Below are positions 1 through 6,609 of a DNA stretch of 36,034 bases, in pieces. The notes beneath the pieces were generated by a model that was not told the DNA's origin, ran no database searches, and saw only the letters and a list, made by a program, of their open reading frames with translations. The position numbers were made by a program, and so were the translations under genes. Position 1 is the first letter of the stretch. Each line of letters opens with the position of its first letter. Where the stretch lies: contig JAIQFL010000085.1 in NCBI GenBank assembly GCA_020073365.1, forward strand, positions 1 to 36,034, given 5' to 3'. This stretch comes from Terriglobia bacterium (GTDB lineage Bacteria; Acidobacteriota; Terriglobia; Bryobacterales; Bryobacteraceae).

Positions 1-266
1 TCATTGTCGTATCGCCCTTCCACGACCTGTTCAGCCGCGGCTTCGATAGCTGCGGCCAGAGCCGGCGGCAGGTGGCCCATGCGGCCGTTGGTGGTCGCGG
101 CAGCGCTTTTGATCATTCCCAGCGCGCGGATAAACGAGCGTGGGAAGCGCTTTCCGCTGATCGGAAAGTTTTGGACCGCTCGCGCTGTCTGCGGCCCATA
201 GAGTGCCGATGCGGGCACCTGCATGTCCCCCATAGTGTCGCGTTCGATTCGGAAAGAGTCCTTCAT
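1..266 (-). CDS. fumC: Fumarate hydratase class II, N-terminal part (truncated by window edge)
   Basis: The minus strand reads an open frame from an ATG at 264-266 to the window edge, about 88 residues with no stop. The start (MKDSFRIERDTMGDMQVPAS) and the block ALYGPQTARAVQNFPISG are the N-terminal signature of the class II fumarase/aspartase superfamily. The next block (RSFIRALGMIKSAAA) also fits fumarase. The enzyme interconverts fumarate and malate in the cytosolic TCA cycle. The active-site regions lie outside the window, so aspartate ammonia-lyase cannot be fully excluded, but the ENFPISG-type start favours fumarase. The gene is divergent from the RIC gene at 559. No strong Shine-Dalgarno is seen directly before the ATG. 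Confidence 0.85.
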   Translation of the reverse strand, partial: MKDSFRIERDTMGDMQVPASALYGPQTARAVQNFPISGKRFPRSFIRALGMIKSAAATTNGRMGHLPPALAAAIEAAAEQVVEGRYDN

Positions 267-348
267 GATTCTATTGTGAGGCCTTGCAGAAGTGTTGCTG
301 GCGATCGAGCTGGCGCTACCGATTGCTGAAGAGCTCCGGTGGAGGACG

Positions 349-379
349 GCTATAACAGACGTTCGGGGACGCATGACAA
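349..379 (-). promoter_or_regulatory. Weak sigma70-like promoter candidate for fumC
   Basis: On the minus strand TTGTCA (374-379) is followed after 19 nt by TATAGC (349-354). The -35 matches 5 of 6 consensus bases and the -10 matches 4 of 6, but the spacing is longer than the usual 16-18 nt. It would give a leader of roughly 75 nt before fumC. The rest of the 267-558 spacer holds the palindrome described at 499 and nothing else I can name. Confidence 0.22.
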
Positions 380-498
380 ACAGATTTGAGATGCTCCCAC
401 CTCGCTGAACGCTGTTGCCAACGTTGGGCTTCGGCGTAGCTCCTGCGTACTGGCCTGGAGAGGTTTCGGCAATACTGACCGCGAAACCGCAGCGCCGC

Positions 499-540
499 GT
501 GACTATAGTCACTGATGTAGCCCTTCGGTAGGCGCATCAT
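499..540 (+). promoter_or_regulatory. CRP/FNR-type palindrome with a class II -10 position, upstream of RIC gene
   Basis: Positions 499-512 are the perfect palindrome GTGACTATAGTCAC, which fits the CRP/FNR-superfamily format GTGA-N6-TCAC. Twenty-two nt later lies CATCAT (535-540), a 4-of-6 match to the -10 consensus. If transcription starts near 547, the palindrome is centred at -41.5, the classic class II activator position. The same 14-mer apart from its two central bases, with a -10-like hexamer at the same distance, recurs at 23185. The binding protein is not encoded in the window; a Dnr/HcpR/FNR-like regulator is an inference. Confidence 0.6.
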
Positions 541-558
541 CAAGCCAGAAGGAAGGAA

Positions 559-1275
559 ATGTCGATGATAACAACCACAACTCTGGCCGATGTGGCCGCC
601 ACATCGCTCAGCGCCGTGCGCACACTCGAGCGTTACGGTCTGGACTATTGCTGCGGCGGGAAACAACCGTTCGACGAGGCGTGCACCGCCAAAGGACTCA
701 AACCGGAATCCGTCATGCAGGAAATCGAGCGGCCTCAAGCGCCCGACGCGTCCGAACGAGACTGGCAGACTGCGCCGCTGGATGAAATCGTGAAGCACAT
801 CGTCGGCACGCACCACGAGTACCTCAAGCTCGAACTGCCGGCCCTGGGCAACCGCATGAACAAGGTGCTCGCAGTCCATGGCCCCAAAGATCAGCAGACC
901 CTCAGCCAATTGGCGGACGTGTTCGGATCTCTGCGCGCCGAGATGGAGATGCACATGCACAAGGAAGAATTGATGCTTTTCCCCTTCCTGGAACAGTACG
1001 GCCGCTCCGAAACCCTAGGCCGACCCCTACCGGCGGTTCCCTTCGGGTCCGTCGCCAACCCCATCGGGGTGATGGAACGCGAGCATGAGGGCGCTGGCGG
1101 GGCGCTCCTGGAGATCCGTGAGCTCACTCGCGGCTTTGAATATCCGTCCTACGCCTGCAGCACAGTCCGCGCTCTGTTCGATGGACTGAAAGCACTGGAG
1201 GCGGACTTGCATGTGCACATTCACCTGGAGAACAACATCCTGTTTCCGCGCGCAATAGCGCTGGAGAAAAGATAG
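559..1275 (+). CDS. ytfE: Iron-sulfur cluster repair di-iron protein (RIC/YtfE/ScdA family)
   Basis: This 238-residue protein has the two-domain layout of RIC proteins, which repair nitrosatively or oxidatively damaged Fe-S clusters in the cytosol. The N-terminal ScdA_N domain (about residues 8-55) contains the hallmark LERYGLDYCCGGKQPF with its CCGG. A hemerythrin-like four-helix bundle follows, with the expected His/Glu ligand blocks: HIVGTHHEYL, HMHKEELMLFP, REHEGAGGAL and HVHIHLENNILFP. The start at 559 follows a good purine-rich site (AAGGAAGGAA); a second ATG two codons later is possible. The palindrome at 499-512 lies just upstream, and the NnrS-family gene follows after 50 nt, so the two probably form a NO-stress operon. 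Length and motifs are those of an intact family member. Confidence 0.93.
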   Translation: MSMITTTTLADVAATSLSAVRTLERYGLDYCCGGKQPFDEACTAKGLKPESVMQEIERPQAPDASERDWQTAPLDEIVKHIVGTHHEYLKLELPALGNRMNKVLAVHGPKDQQTLSQLADVFGSLRAEMEMHMHKEELMLFPFLEQYGRSETLGRPLPAVPFGSVANPIGVMEREHEGAGGALLEIRELTRGFEYPSYACSTVRALFDGLKALEADLHVHIHLENNILFPRAIALEKR

Positions 1276-1325
1276 GGGCGCGGCTTCTCCGATTGACCAG
1301 CTTCGTTGAAACGGATGGCTGTCCT

Positions 1326-2621
1326 ATGAACGATAAGAGTCCGGCAGCGACCGAAATCGCATTGCAGCGGCTGGTGATGGTCTACATCGTCACCGGCCTG
1401 CTATTCCTGTTGCTACCGGGGACCTTTCTGGGAGTTTGGAATCTGATCTCGATCAGCGGTCGGCATTCCCTGGCCGGCCTTTCCCCGTCCTGGCTTCAGG
1501 CCCACGGCCATGCCCAGATCTTCGGCTGGATTGGCACCTTCATCATTGGTATTGGCTATTACTCTTTGTCGAAGATGGGCCGGGTCATGCCCTTTACCGC
1601 CAGCCGGGGCTGGGCAAGTTGGGCACTGTGGGCCTGCGGCGTCACGCTACGCTGGGTGGCCAACGTCAGCGAGTGGAACTGGCGCCTTCTGCTGCCGGCG
1701 TCGGCTGCGCTGCAACTCATGGGCTTCCTGATTTTCTTCGCGACCGTGAGCCGCCATCGGTCCAGCCCCGCATCCGCGCCGCCAACCGGGATCGAGACGT
1801 GGATGAAGCTCGTCATGGCTTCCACTGCCGCCTTCCTGCTCGCGCTCTTGATGAACCAGGCGGTGAGCATCAGTGTGGCCATTACCGGGATGCATCCGGA
1901 AATCCCGCACTGGCTGGACCAACGCTATCTATTTCTCGCCGCGTGGGGGTTCCCCGTCCTGGCGGTATGGGGCTTCAACGCCAGGTGGTTGCCTGTCTTC
2001 CTGGGCCTTCGCAAGCCTTTAGGCGGCGGCCTGATGGCCGCGCTGGCCGCCTGCGGATGCGGCGTCGGAGTGGCGCTTCTCGGACAGTTCCGGCTGGCAA
2101 CCGCGCTACTGCTGCCCGGCTGCATCCTCGCCTCCATCGCCTTGAGAGTATTCGAACCGCCACAAAAGCCGGCCAAGACTCGCGGGGTCTCTCCCTCTTT
2201 TCCCTATTTCGTGCGCGGCGCCTACGCCTGGCTCCTGGTTGCGGCTGCACTCGGTGTGTACGCCGCCAATTCCGATGCCAACGGCGGTATCTGGGGCGCC
2301 TCGCGCCATGCGCTCACGGTCGGATTCCTTGCCACGATGGTGTTCGCAATCGGCCAGAGAGTCCTACCCGCGTTCTGCGGAATGCGCTTGCTCTTTAACA
2401 AGGAGCTGATGTTCGCTTCGCTGGCCGTCTTGAATCTTGGCTGCCTCCTTCGCGTGGCCTCGGAGATTCCCGCTTACGAATTCAATGTGCGGGCTGCGTG
2501 GACCATCCTGCCGGTTTCGGCCATGACGGAATTGACAGGGGTGACCCTGTTTGCGGTCAATCTCACTATTACATTGGTGCTCCCGCCGCCTACTCCTGCT
2601 GTTCTGACGCAACTCGGATAG
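1326..2621 (+). CDS. nnrS: NnrS-family multi-pass membrane protein
   Basis: The 431-residue product is almost entirely hydrophobic, with about 12 predicted membrane segments. Two histidine-bearing blocks are diagnostic: LQAHGHAQIFGWIGTF near the N-terminus and RHALTVGFLATMVFAIGQR in the second half, which matches the HALTxG pattern of NnrS. NnrS proteins are haem- and copper-containing membrane proteins that protect against NO-derived stress in denitrifiers; their exact chemistry is unsettled. I chose the ATG at 1326 (MNDKSPAATE) because a GGATGG stretch sits 8 nt upstream; a TTG at 1293 is in frame but has no such support. It follows the RIC gene directly, which supports a joint role. A distant haem-copper-oxidase-like protein is the alternative reading. 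Confidence 0.75.
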   Translation: MNDKSPAATEIALQRLVMVYIVTGLLFLLLPGTFLGVWNLISISGRHSLAGLSPSWLQAHGHAQIFGWIGTFIIGIGYYSLSKMGRVMPFTASRGWASWALWACGVTLRWVANVSEWNWRLLLPASAALQLMGFLIFFATVSRHRSSPASAPPTGIETWMKLVMASTAAFLLALLMNQAVSISVAITGMHPEIPHWLDQRYLFLAAWGFPVLAVWGFNARWLPVFLGLRKPLGGGLMAALAACGCGVGVALLGQFRLATALLLPGCILASIALRVFEPPQKPAKTRGVSPSFPYFVRGAYAWLLVAAALGVYAANSDANGGIWGASRHALTVGFLATMVFAIGQRVLPAFCGMRLLFNKELMFASLAVLNLGCLLRVASEIPAYEFNVRAAWTILPVSAMTELTGVTLFAVNLTITLVLPPPTPAVLTQLG

Positions 2622-2650
2622 CGGCGTGATCCTTAATTACCCTACGCCGC
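2621..2650 (+). terminator. Hairpin at the end of the RIC-NnrS unit
   Basis: A perfect 7-bp inverted repeat GCGGCGT / ACGCCGC with a 16-nt loop begins on the last base of the NnrS stop codon. It is followed by CTGTTAGATT, only mildly T-rich. It may act as a terminator before the PAS-LuxR gene, but it lacks a clear U-tract. Confidence 0.4.
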
Positions 2651-2766
2651 CTGTTAGATTGGGATCAGCTCAGTAGCCCAGTGCCCCAGTGCCCATCAGC
2701 ATGACTGCATCTCGGTCGCGGATGGATAATGGAGGGAGTCCATGGTACCGACACGCGAGGGGCACG

Positions 2767-3423
2767 ATGCTTGAACAAGAGTTGTTTGCATTCCTGGAGC
2801 GGACCTCGGATGCGGCATTCGCCGTTACCGAGCAAGGCGAGATTCGTTCCTGGAACAGGTCGGCTGAAAGGCTCTTCGGATACCGGGCATCGGAAGTCGT
2901 GAACCGCACGTGTCATGAAGCCCTGGATGGCCGGGGCGCATTGGGAACGGAAGTTTGCACTGGGGGTTGCAGTGTTCAAGCTTGCGCGGCGAAGGACCTA
3001 CCGATTCCTGATTTCGACCTCGAAGTGAAGACGAGTTCGGGGAACCGGCTGTGGGTGAAAATCTCGACGATCGTTTTCGACGAGCCTACTCGCCGGAATC
3101 GTCGCCTAATCGTCCATCTGGCGCGGGATATTTCCCACCGGAAAGCGAATGAGCAGCTCCTTGTCAGGATGCTAGCGCTCTCGAAGGAATTGGTGGCCGC
3201 TTCCGTGCAGGCGGACGGCATTTCTCCGGTCTCTCCCCTCTCTACACAGGAGCAGCGAATTCTCCGGCTATTCGCCAAGGCGAAAAACTCGGCTGAGATC
3301 GCCCGCGAGCTGAGCATCACCCTTCCGACCCTACGAAACCATCTGCACAGTATTAACGAGAAACTCCGGACCCACAACCGGCTCGAAGCCATGATGCACG
3401 CGATGCAGCGCGGCCTCATCTAG
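2767..3423 (+). CDS. PAS-LuxR transcriptional regulator, copy 1
   Basis: A 218-residue regulator with one N-terminal PAS domain (about residues 5-125) and a C-terminal LuxR/GerE-type helix-turn-helix (about 150-212, block LSTQEQRILRLFAKAKNSAEIAREL then LPTLRNHLHSINEKL). It has no phospho-receiver domain, so the signal is probably sensed by the PAS domain. Four cysteines (C49, C64, C68, C73; spacing C-x14-C-x3-C-x4-C) sit in the PAS domain and all four are kept in the paralogue at 33955. I start it at 2767 because the paralogue begins at the same place and GAGGGG lies 6 nt upstream; an earlier ATG at 2689 is less likely. It lies 103 nt before the transaldolase gene, with a conserved palindrome between them. 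The ligand or target is not known to me. Confidence 0.85.
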   Translation: MLEQELFAFLERTSDAAFAVTEQGEIRSWNRSAERLFGYRASEVVNRTCHEALDGRGALGTEVCTGGCSVQACAAKDLPIPDFDLEVKTSSGNRLWVKISTIVFDEPTRRNRRLIVHLARDISHRKANEQLLVRMLALSKELVAASVQADGISPVSPLSTQEQRILRLFAKAKNSAEIARELSITLPTLRNHLHSINEKLRTHNRLEAMMHAMQRGLI

Positions 3424-3455
3424 GGTCCCGGGCCCTGCCCTTTCCACGAGACAAA

Positions 3456-3493
3456 TGTTCCGGGTTGTATGACAAATGGATCATTGCCCATTT
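3456..3493. promoter_or_regulatory. Conserved palindromic element A (AAATGG-N8-CCATTT)
   Basis: Positions 3474-3493 form the inverted repeat AAATGG-N8-CCATTT, inside a longer block that starts with TGTTCC (3456-3461) and contains ATGACAAATGGATCAT (3469-3484). The reverse complement of the same block occurs at 33881-33919, also just downstream of a PAS-LuxR gene: the 16-mer is identical, as are TGTTCC and CCATTTC. The site ends 32 nt before the transaldolase start. It is a good candidate operator for the PAS-LuxR protein, though binding is inferred only from conservation and position. Confidence 0.6.
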
Positions 3494-3525
3494 CTGCCGG
3501 AGGGTTCAGCCTAGAAAAGGGCGAG

Positions 3526-4695
3526 ATGCCGAGGCAGAGCGTATACCAAACAGTTTCGAGGCCTACCACTTCAATCGAGCAGTTGAAGCAGCACGGCCAG
3601 TCGATATGGCTGGAGTTCATCGGCCGCGGGGTGATTCGTCGGGGAGAATTCGAACGCCTGATCGCGGATGACGGTCCGACCGGGGTGACCGGGAATCCCG
3701 AAACCTTCGATCGGGTCATCGCCGAGGGCCGCGAATATGATGATGTATTTGAAGAATTGGCTCAGACCGATTCCCACATCGACGCACAAGCGATCTACGA
3801 ACGCATGGCGATTGTAGACGTCCGTATGGCTGCCGACGCGTTGCGTACGGTTTTTGACCGAACCCGCGGACTGGATGGCTTTGCGAGCATCGGGATGTCT
3901 CCTTACCTGGCACACGATACCGAAGCGAGCATCGCCGAGGCGCGGCGTCTCTGGGACAGAGTGCATCGGCCGAACCTGATGATCAAAGTGCCGGCAACAG
4001 GTGAGGGCATCCCCGCTATCGAAGCTCTCATCGCCGAGGGCATTAATGTCAATGTCACGCTTGTGTATTCACTCGCACAATACGAAGCGGCCGTGGGGGC
4101 ATACCTGCGCAGCATTGAACGCGCACCCGATCCCAGGCGCATTGCGTCTGTTGTCTCCGTTCCTGTTAGCCGAATCGATAGCACGGTTGACGGCGAACTG
4201 CTGCGCATCGGCACAACGGCGGCACTGTCCTTGCGTGGAAAGATCGCCATCGCAAACGCAAAGCGCATCTTCCGCCAATTCTGCAACATCTTCCACAGCG
4301 CCCGGTTTGCGAGTCTCCGGCTTCGCGGCGTTCATCCACAACGAATGCTCTGGGTAAGTGCCACGACAGAGAATTGCGCCGATTCCGAGGTCCGTTACCT
4401 TGAGGAACTCATCGGCCCGGATACGGTTACTAGCGTGCGACTGGCAACTCTCGATGCATTTCGCCGGCAAGGACAGGTTCGCGGCATCACGCTCCATCAC
4501 AATCTGGCTGATGTGGACGTTACGCTGGAGAGCCTACAAACAGTGGGTATCGATCTCGACACGATCGCGGAACAGTGGCAAGCGGAAAGCGTTGCCGCAC
4601 TCGCCAGGTCGTTGAGTAATGTACTGACCACTCTGGACTTCAGGCGCAGCGCTGGACCAGATCATGAGAGAAGGAGGCAACCATGTCTACCGTAG
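3526..4695 (+). CDS. Divergent transaldolase-family protein
   Basis: This 389-residue protein has the transaldolase fold blocks: QSIWLEFIGR, VTGNPETF, RPNLMIKVPATGEG with the Schiff-base lysine (K154), INVNVTLVYS, and a C-terminal PQRMLW...SEVRYLEELIGPDTV. Transaldolase transfers dihydroxyacetone units in the pentose phosphate pathway. Compared with the canonical copy at 29664-30749, the acid/base aspartate of SLWLD is glutamate here (E30), and the glutamate of VSLEVSP is glycine here (ASIGMSP, G123). LTSNP has become VTGNP with its Asn kept. It may be impaired, changed in specificity, or of another aldolase type. The start at 3526 follows AAAGGGCGAG; an in-frame ATG at 3469 inside element A would add 19 residues. 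Its 3' end overlaps the next gene by 13 nt, indicating an operon. Confidence 0.8.
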   Translation: MPRQSVYQTVSRPTTSIEQLKQHGQSIWLEFIGRGVIRRGEFERLIADDGPTGVTGNPETFDRVIAEGREYDDVFEELAQTDSHIDAQAIYERMAIVDVRMAADALRTVFDRTRGLDGFASIGMSPYLAHDTEASIAEARRLWDRVHRPNLMIKVPATGEGIPAIEALIAEGINVNVTLVYSLAQYEAAVGAYLRSIERAPDPRRIASVVSVPVSRIDSTVDGELLRIGTTAALSLRGKIAIANAKRIFRQFCNIFHSARFASLRLRGVHPQRMLWVSATTENCADSEVRYLEELIGPDTVTSVRLATLDAFRRQGQVRGITLHHNLADVDVTLESLQTVGIDLDTIAEQWQAESVAALARSLSNVLTTLDFRRSAGPDHERRRQPCLP

Positions 4696-5438
4696 CAAAC
4701 TCGTCCGCCCAAGTTTTGACACTGAATAGCCGCCGCGAGGTCGCGGAGCGCACAATGGCGTTTGAATTCACAAAACCACTCGGATTTGAGTTCAAGGCCG
4801 GCCAGTTCGCGGAAATCACCTGGATCGATCCGCCGGAGACCGACGCCGAGGGAAATGCACGCGCGTTTTCCATTGCGAGCGCTCCTTATGAGGATCGCCT
4901 GATGTTTACGACGCGCCTGCGCGATACCGCCTTCAAACGGGTGCTACAGAAGACGCAGATTGGAAGTATTGCGAAAGTAGGCGGGCCTTTCGGCGACCTC
5001 ACGCTCCATAACAATGTGAGCCGTCCCGCTGTCCTGCTGGCCGGCGGAATTGGTATCACCCCGTTTCGCAGCATGATTCGCCACGCCGCGCACGTAAGGC
5101 TGCCACACAAACTCTTCCTCTTTTACGCAAACAGGCACCCGGAAGATGCACCGTTCCTGGAGGAGTTGAGTGCCATCGAGAAGGAGAATGTCAACTTCAC
5201 GTTTATACCGACGATGACAGCCGTGAGCCGCTTGCAGCGACAGTGGACTGGAGAGACCGGGCACATCGATCCGGAAATGCTCACCCGTCACTTGAATGGT
5301 CTTCCGGAATCCTCCGTCGCAGTGCCCATCTACTACGTGGCCGGACCGCCTGCGATGGCGAAAGGTTTGCGGGCTATGCTCAACGATGCGGGCATCGATG
5401 ACGATGACATTCGCACGGAGGAGTTTGGTGGCTATTAG
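4683..5438 (+). CDS. Ferredoxin reductase-type FAD/NAD(P)-binding oxidoreductase
   Basis: A 251-residue single-subunit flavin reductase of the ferredoxin-NADP reductase superfamily. The FAD-binding block is ARAFSIASAP (the RxYS-type motif, with F for Y). The pyridine-nucleotide domain shows LLAGGIGITPFRSMIRHA, then FYANRHPEDAPF, YYVAGPPAMAKGLRAML, and a C-terminal EEFGGY. No 2Fe-2S cysteine motif or haem-binding globin domain is fused to it, so it must pass electrons to a separate partner. It starts within the end of the transaldolase gene, behind a strong GGAGG site, so translation is coupled. Its electron acceptor is not visible; the AhpD-like protein next door or an NO/peroxide-detoxifying enzyme elsewhere are possibilities only. 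Confidence 0.87.
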   Translation: MSTVANSSAQVLTLNSRREVAERTMAFEFTKPLGFEFKAGQFAEITWIDPPETDAEGNARAFSIASAPYEDRLMFTTRLRDTAFKRVLQKTQIGSIAKVGGPFGDLTLHNNVSRPAVLLAGGIGITPFRSMIRHAAHVRLPHKLFLFYANRHPEDAPFLEELSAIEKENVNFTFIPTMTAVSRLQRQWTGETGHIDPEMLTRHLNGLPESSVAVPIYYVAGPPAMAKGLRAMLNDAGIDDDDIRTEEFGGY

Positions 5439-5517
5439 ATCGCACGACAGCTACCTTGGGGGTGCTTCGCGCTACAACCAGGCGCCCAGCGCAGGAAACA
5501 AAGAAAGGGTGACGTGA

Positions 5518-5853
5518 ATGGCAGACAACCTCTATCCAGCAGCGAGCCGCGAGCTGAACCAAGCGCGGCAGGCGCTCGCGCCCGAGACGAACGACGCATT
5601 TGCCGCATTCAGCAAGAGTGTGTTCAAAGAGGGCGCGCTCGACGCCAAGACCAAGCAACTCATCGCGGTCGCGGCGGCACACGTGACGCAGTGCCCTTAC
5701 TGCATTCGTGGGCACACCAAACAGGCGCTCCGAGCCGGAGCGACACGCGAAGAGGTGATGGAAGCCATCTGGGTGGCCGCCGAGATGCGCGCCGGCGCCG
5801 CCGTCGCCCATTCGAGCCTCGCGTTGGACGCGATGAACGAGGCCGGAGGCTGA
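5518..5853 (+). CDS. AhpD-like carboxymuconolactone decarboxylase-family protein
   Basis: A 111-residue alpha-helical protein of the carboxymuconolactone decarboxylase family. The active-site block CPYCIRGHTKQALRAGA has the CxxC and following histidine of AhpD-type alkylhydroperoxidase members, which use the dithiol as a peroxide-related redox centre. Short stand-alone members of this length are common and mostly uncharacterised, so a true peroxidase role is not certain. It lies 79 nt after the FAD reductase gene, in the same direction, and is probably the last gene of the PAS-LuxR-transaldolase-reductase cluster. It faces the MOSC remnant across a 149-nt convergent gap. Confidence 0.87.
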   Translation: MADNLYPAASRELNQARQALAPETNDAFAAFSKSVFKEGALDAKTKQLIAVAAAHVTQCPYCIRGHTKQALRAGATREEVMEAIWVAAEMRAGAAVAHSSLALDAMNEAGG

Positions 5854-5910
5854 CTCGGATGATGCGCCGGAGGTGGGCAAGGGCTTTACCGGTAATCCGT
5901 GGAGAGATCC

Positions 5911-5926
5911 CCCCGCTCTGCCGGGG
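5911..5926. terminator. Short GC hairpin in the convergent gap
   Basis: CCCCG-CTCTGC-CGGGG forms a 5-bp stem with a 6-nt loop between the AhpD-like gene and the end of the nar-act array. No U-tract is present on either strand. The remainder of the 5854-6002 gap shows nothing recognisable. Confidence 0.28.
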
Positions 5927-6002
5927 AGGCAGTACCAGTTTGACAGATCCGGCATTGTGCTTTACCGCCCTGCATTTGCAAGGTGGCGTTCGGGTTGCGG
6001 CT

Positions 6003-6591
6003 TCACGAAGCTGTGGTGTCAGGCTTTTGATCGGTTGCGATCAGGCCCCCTTGAGGGGCCAGCAACGTTAGAGCCCCGGCTCTACTGGGGATATTTGCCC
6101 GCAGAATCCCGCTGGTCAGAATGCGGGCTCTCAGACCGCCTCGTCCGCGCAGGGCATCTTCCGCCCCAGGCCCGAACGCCACATTCATCCAGTAGCAGGG
6201 ACTACACTCACCCATCCCTTCAAATTGAATGTCCTGAACAGAGAATCTCTGTCCCACGAGGGTATTCAAATCAATCCCGCGCGTGATGGCATTTCGGCGG
6301 AGAACGCCGGCCAGTGTGCTTGTCGTGAATCTTGAACTGGCGGCAGAGGTCTTCATAGACCTCCCAGGCAAAGAACGTAATCTGCCCTTTGTAGTCCTCC
6401 TTATAGTCGAAGAAGCGGTCCCCGCGCAGCCCACGTCCGGCTGTACACTCGACTGAAGCCATCTCGACAGTCGCTTCTTCGCCGGGGGGTTGGCCGTGAT
6501 GCCCAAAGTAGTTGTGTCCGCGGGAAATGTACAGGCCCACAATCTCGATCATGGGCGGCAACTGACAAGTGGTATCAAATCGTGGATTCAC
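6003..6591 (-). pseudogene. MOSC-domain protein gene, frameshifted
   Basis: Two overlapping minus-strand frames together make one MOSC protein. The first, from a GTG at 6591 (AAGGA site upstream) or ATG at 6552, encodes MIEIVGLYISRGHNYFGHHG through FKIHDKHTG. The second continues with VLRRNAITRGIDLNTLVG, GMGECSPCYWMN with the family cysteine, and ALRGRGGLRARIL, ending at 6003. The frame changes at the GGCCGGC at 6306-6312, where one extra or two missing bases explain the shift. MOSC domains bind sulfur or molybdenum-cofactor-like ligands. The gene starts 18 nt after actF and is the last of the nar-act array, where a molybdoenzyme partner would make sense. It may be a real pseudogene or a sequencing error in a GC-rich site. 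Confidence 0.8.
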
Positions 6592-6609
6592 TGTGATTCC
6601 TTAGTCGAA

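Noticed and set aside
2671..2700. Tandem CCAGTGCC repeat before PAS-LuxR copy 1
   Set aside because: Only two short units, no second occurrence elsewhere and no relation to a promoter; likely chance.
6046..6062. GGCCCC-N5-GGGGCC hairpin as terminator of the nar-act array
   Set aside because: It is inside the MOSC reading frame, upstream of the stop, and has no U-tract.
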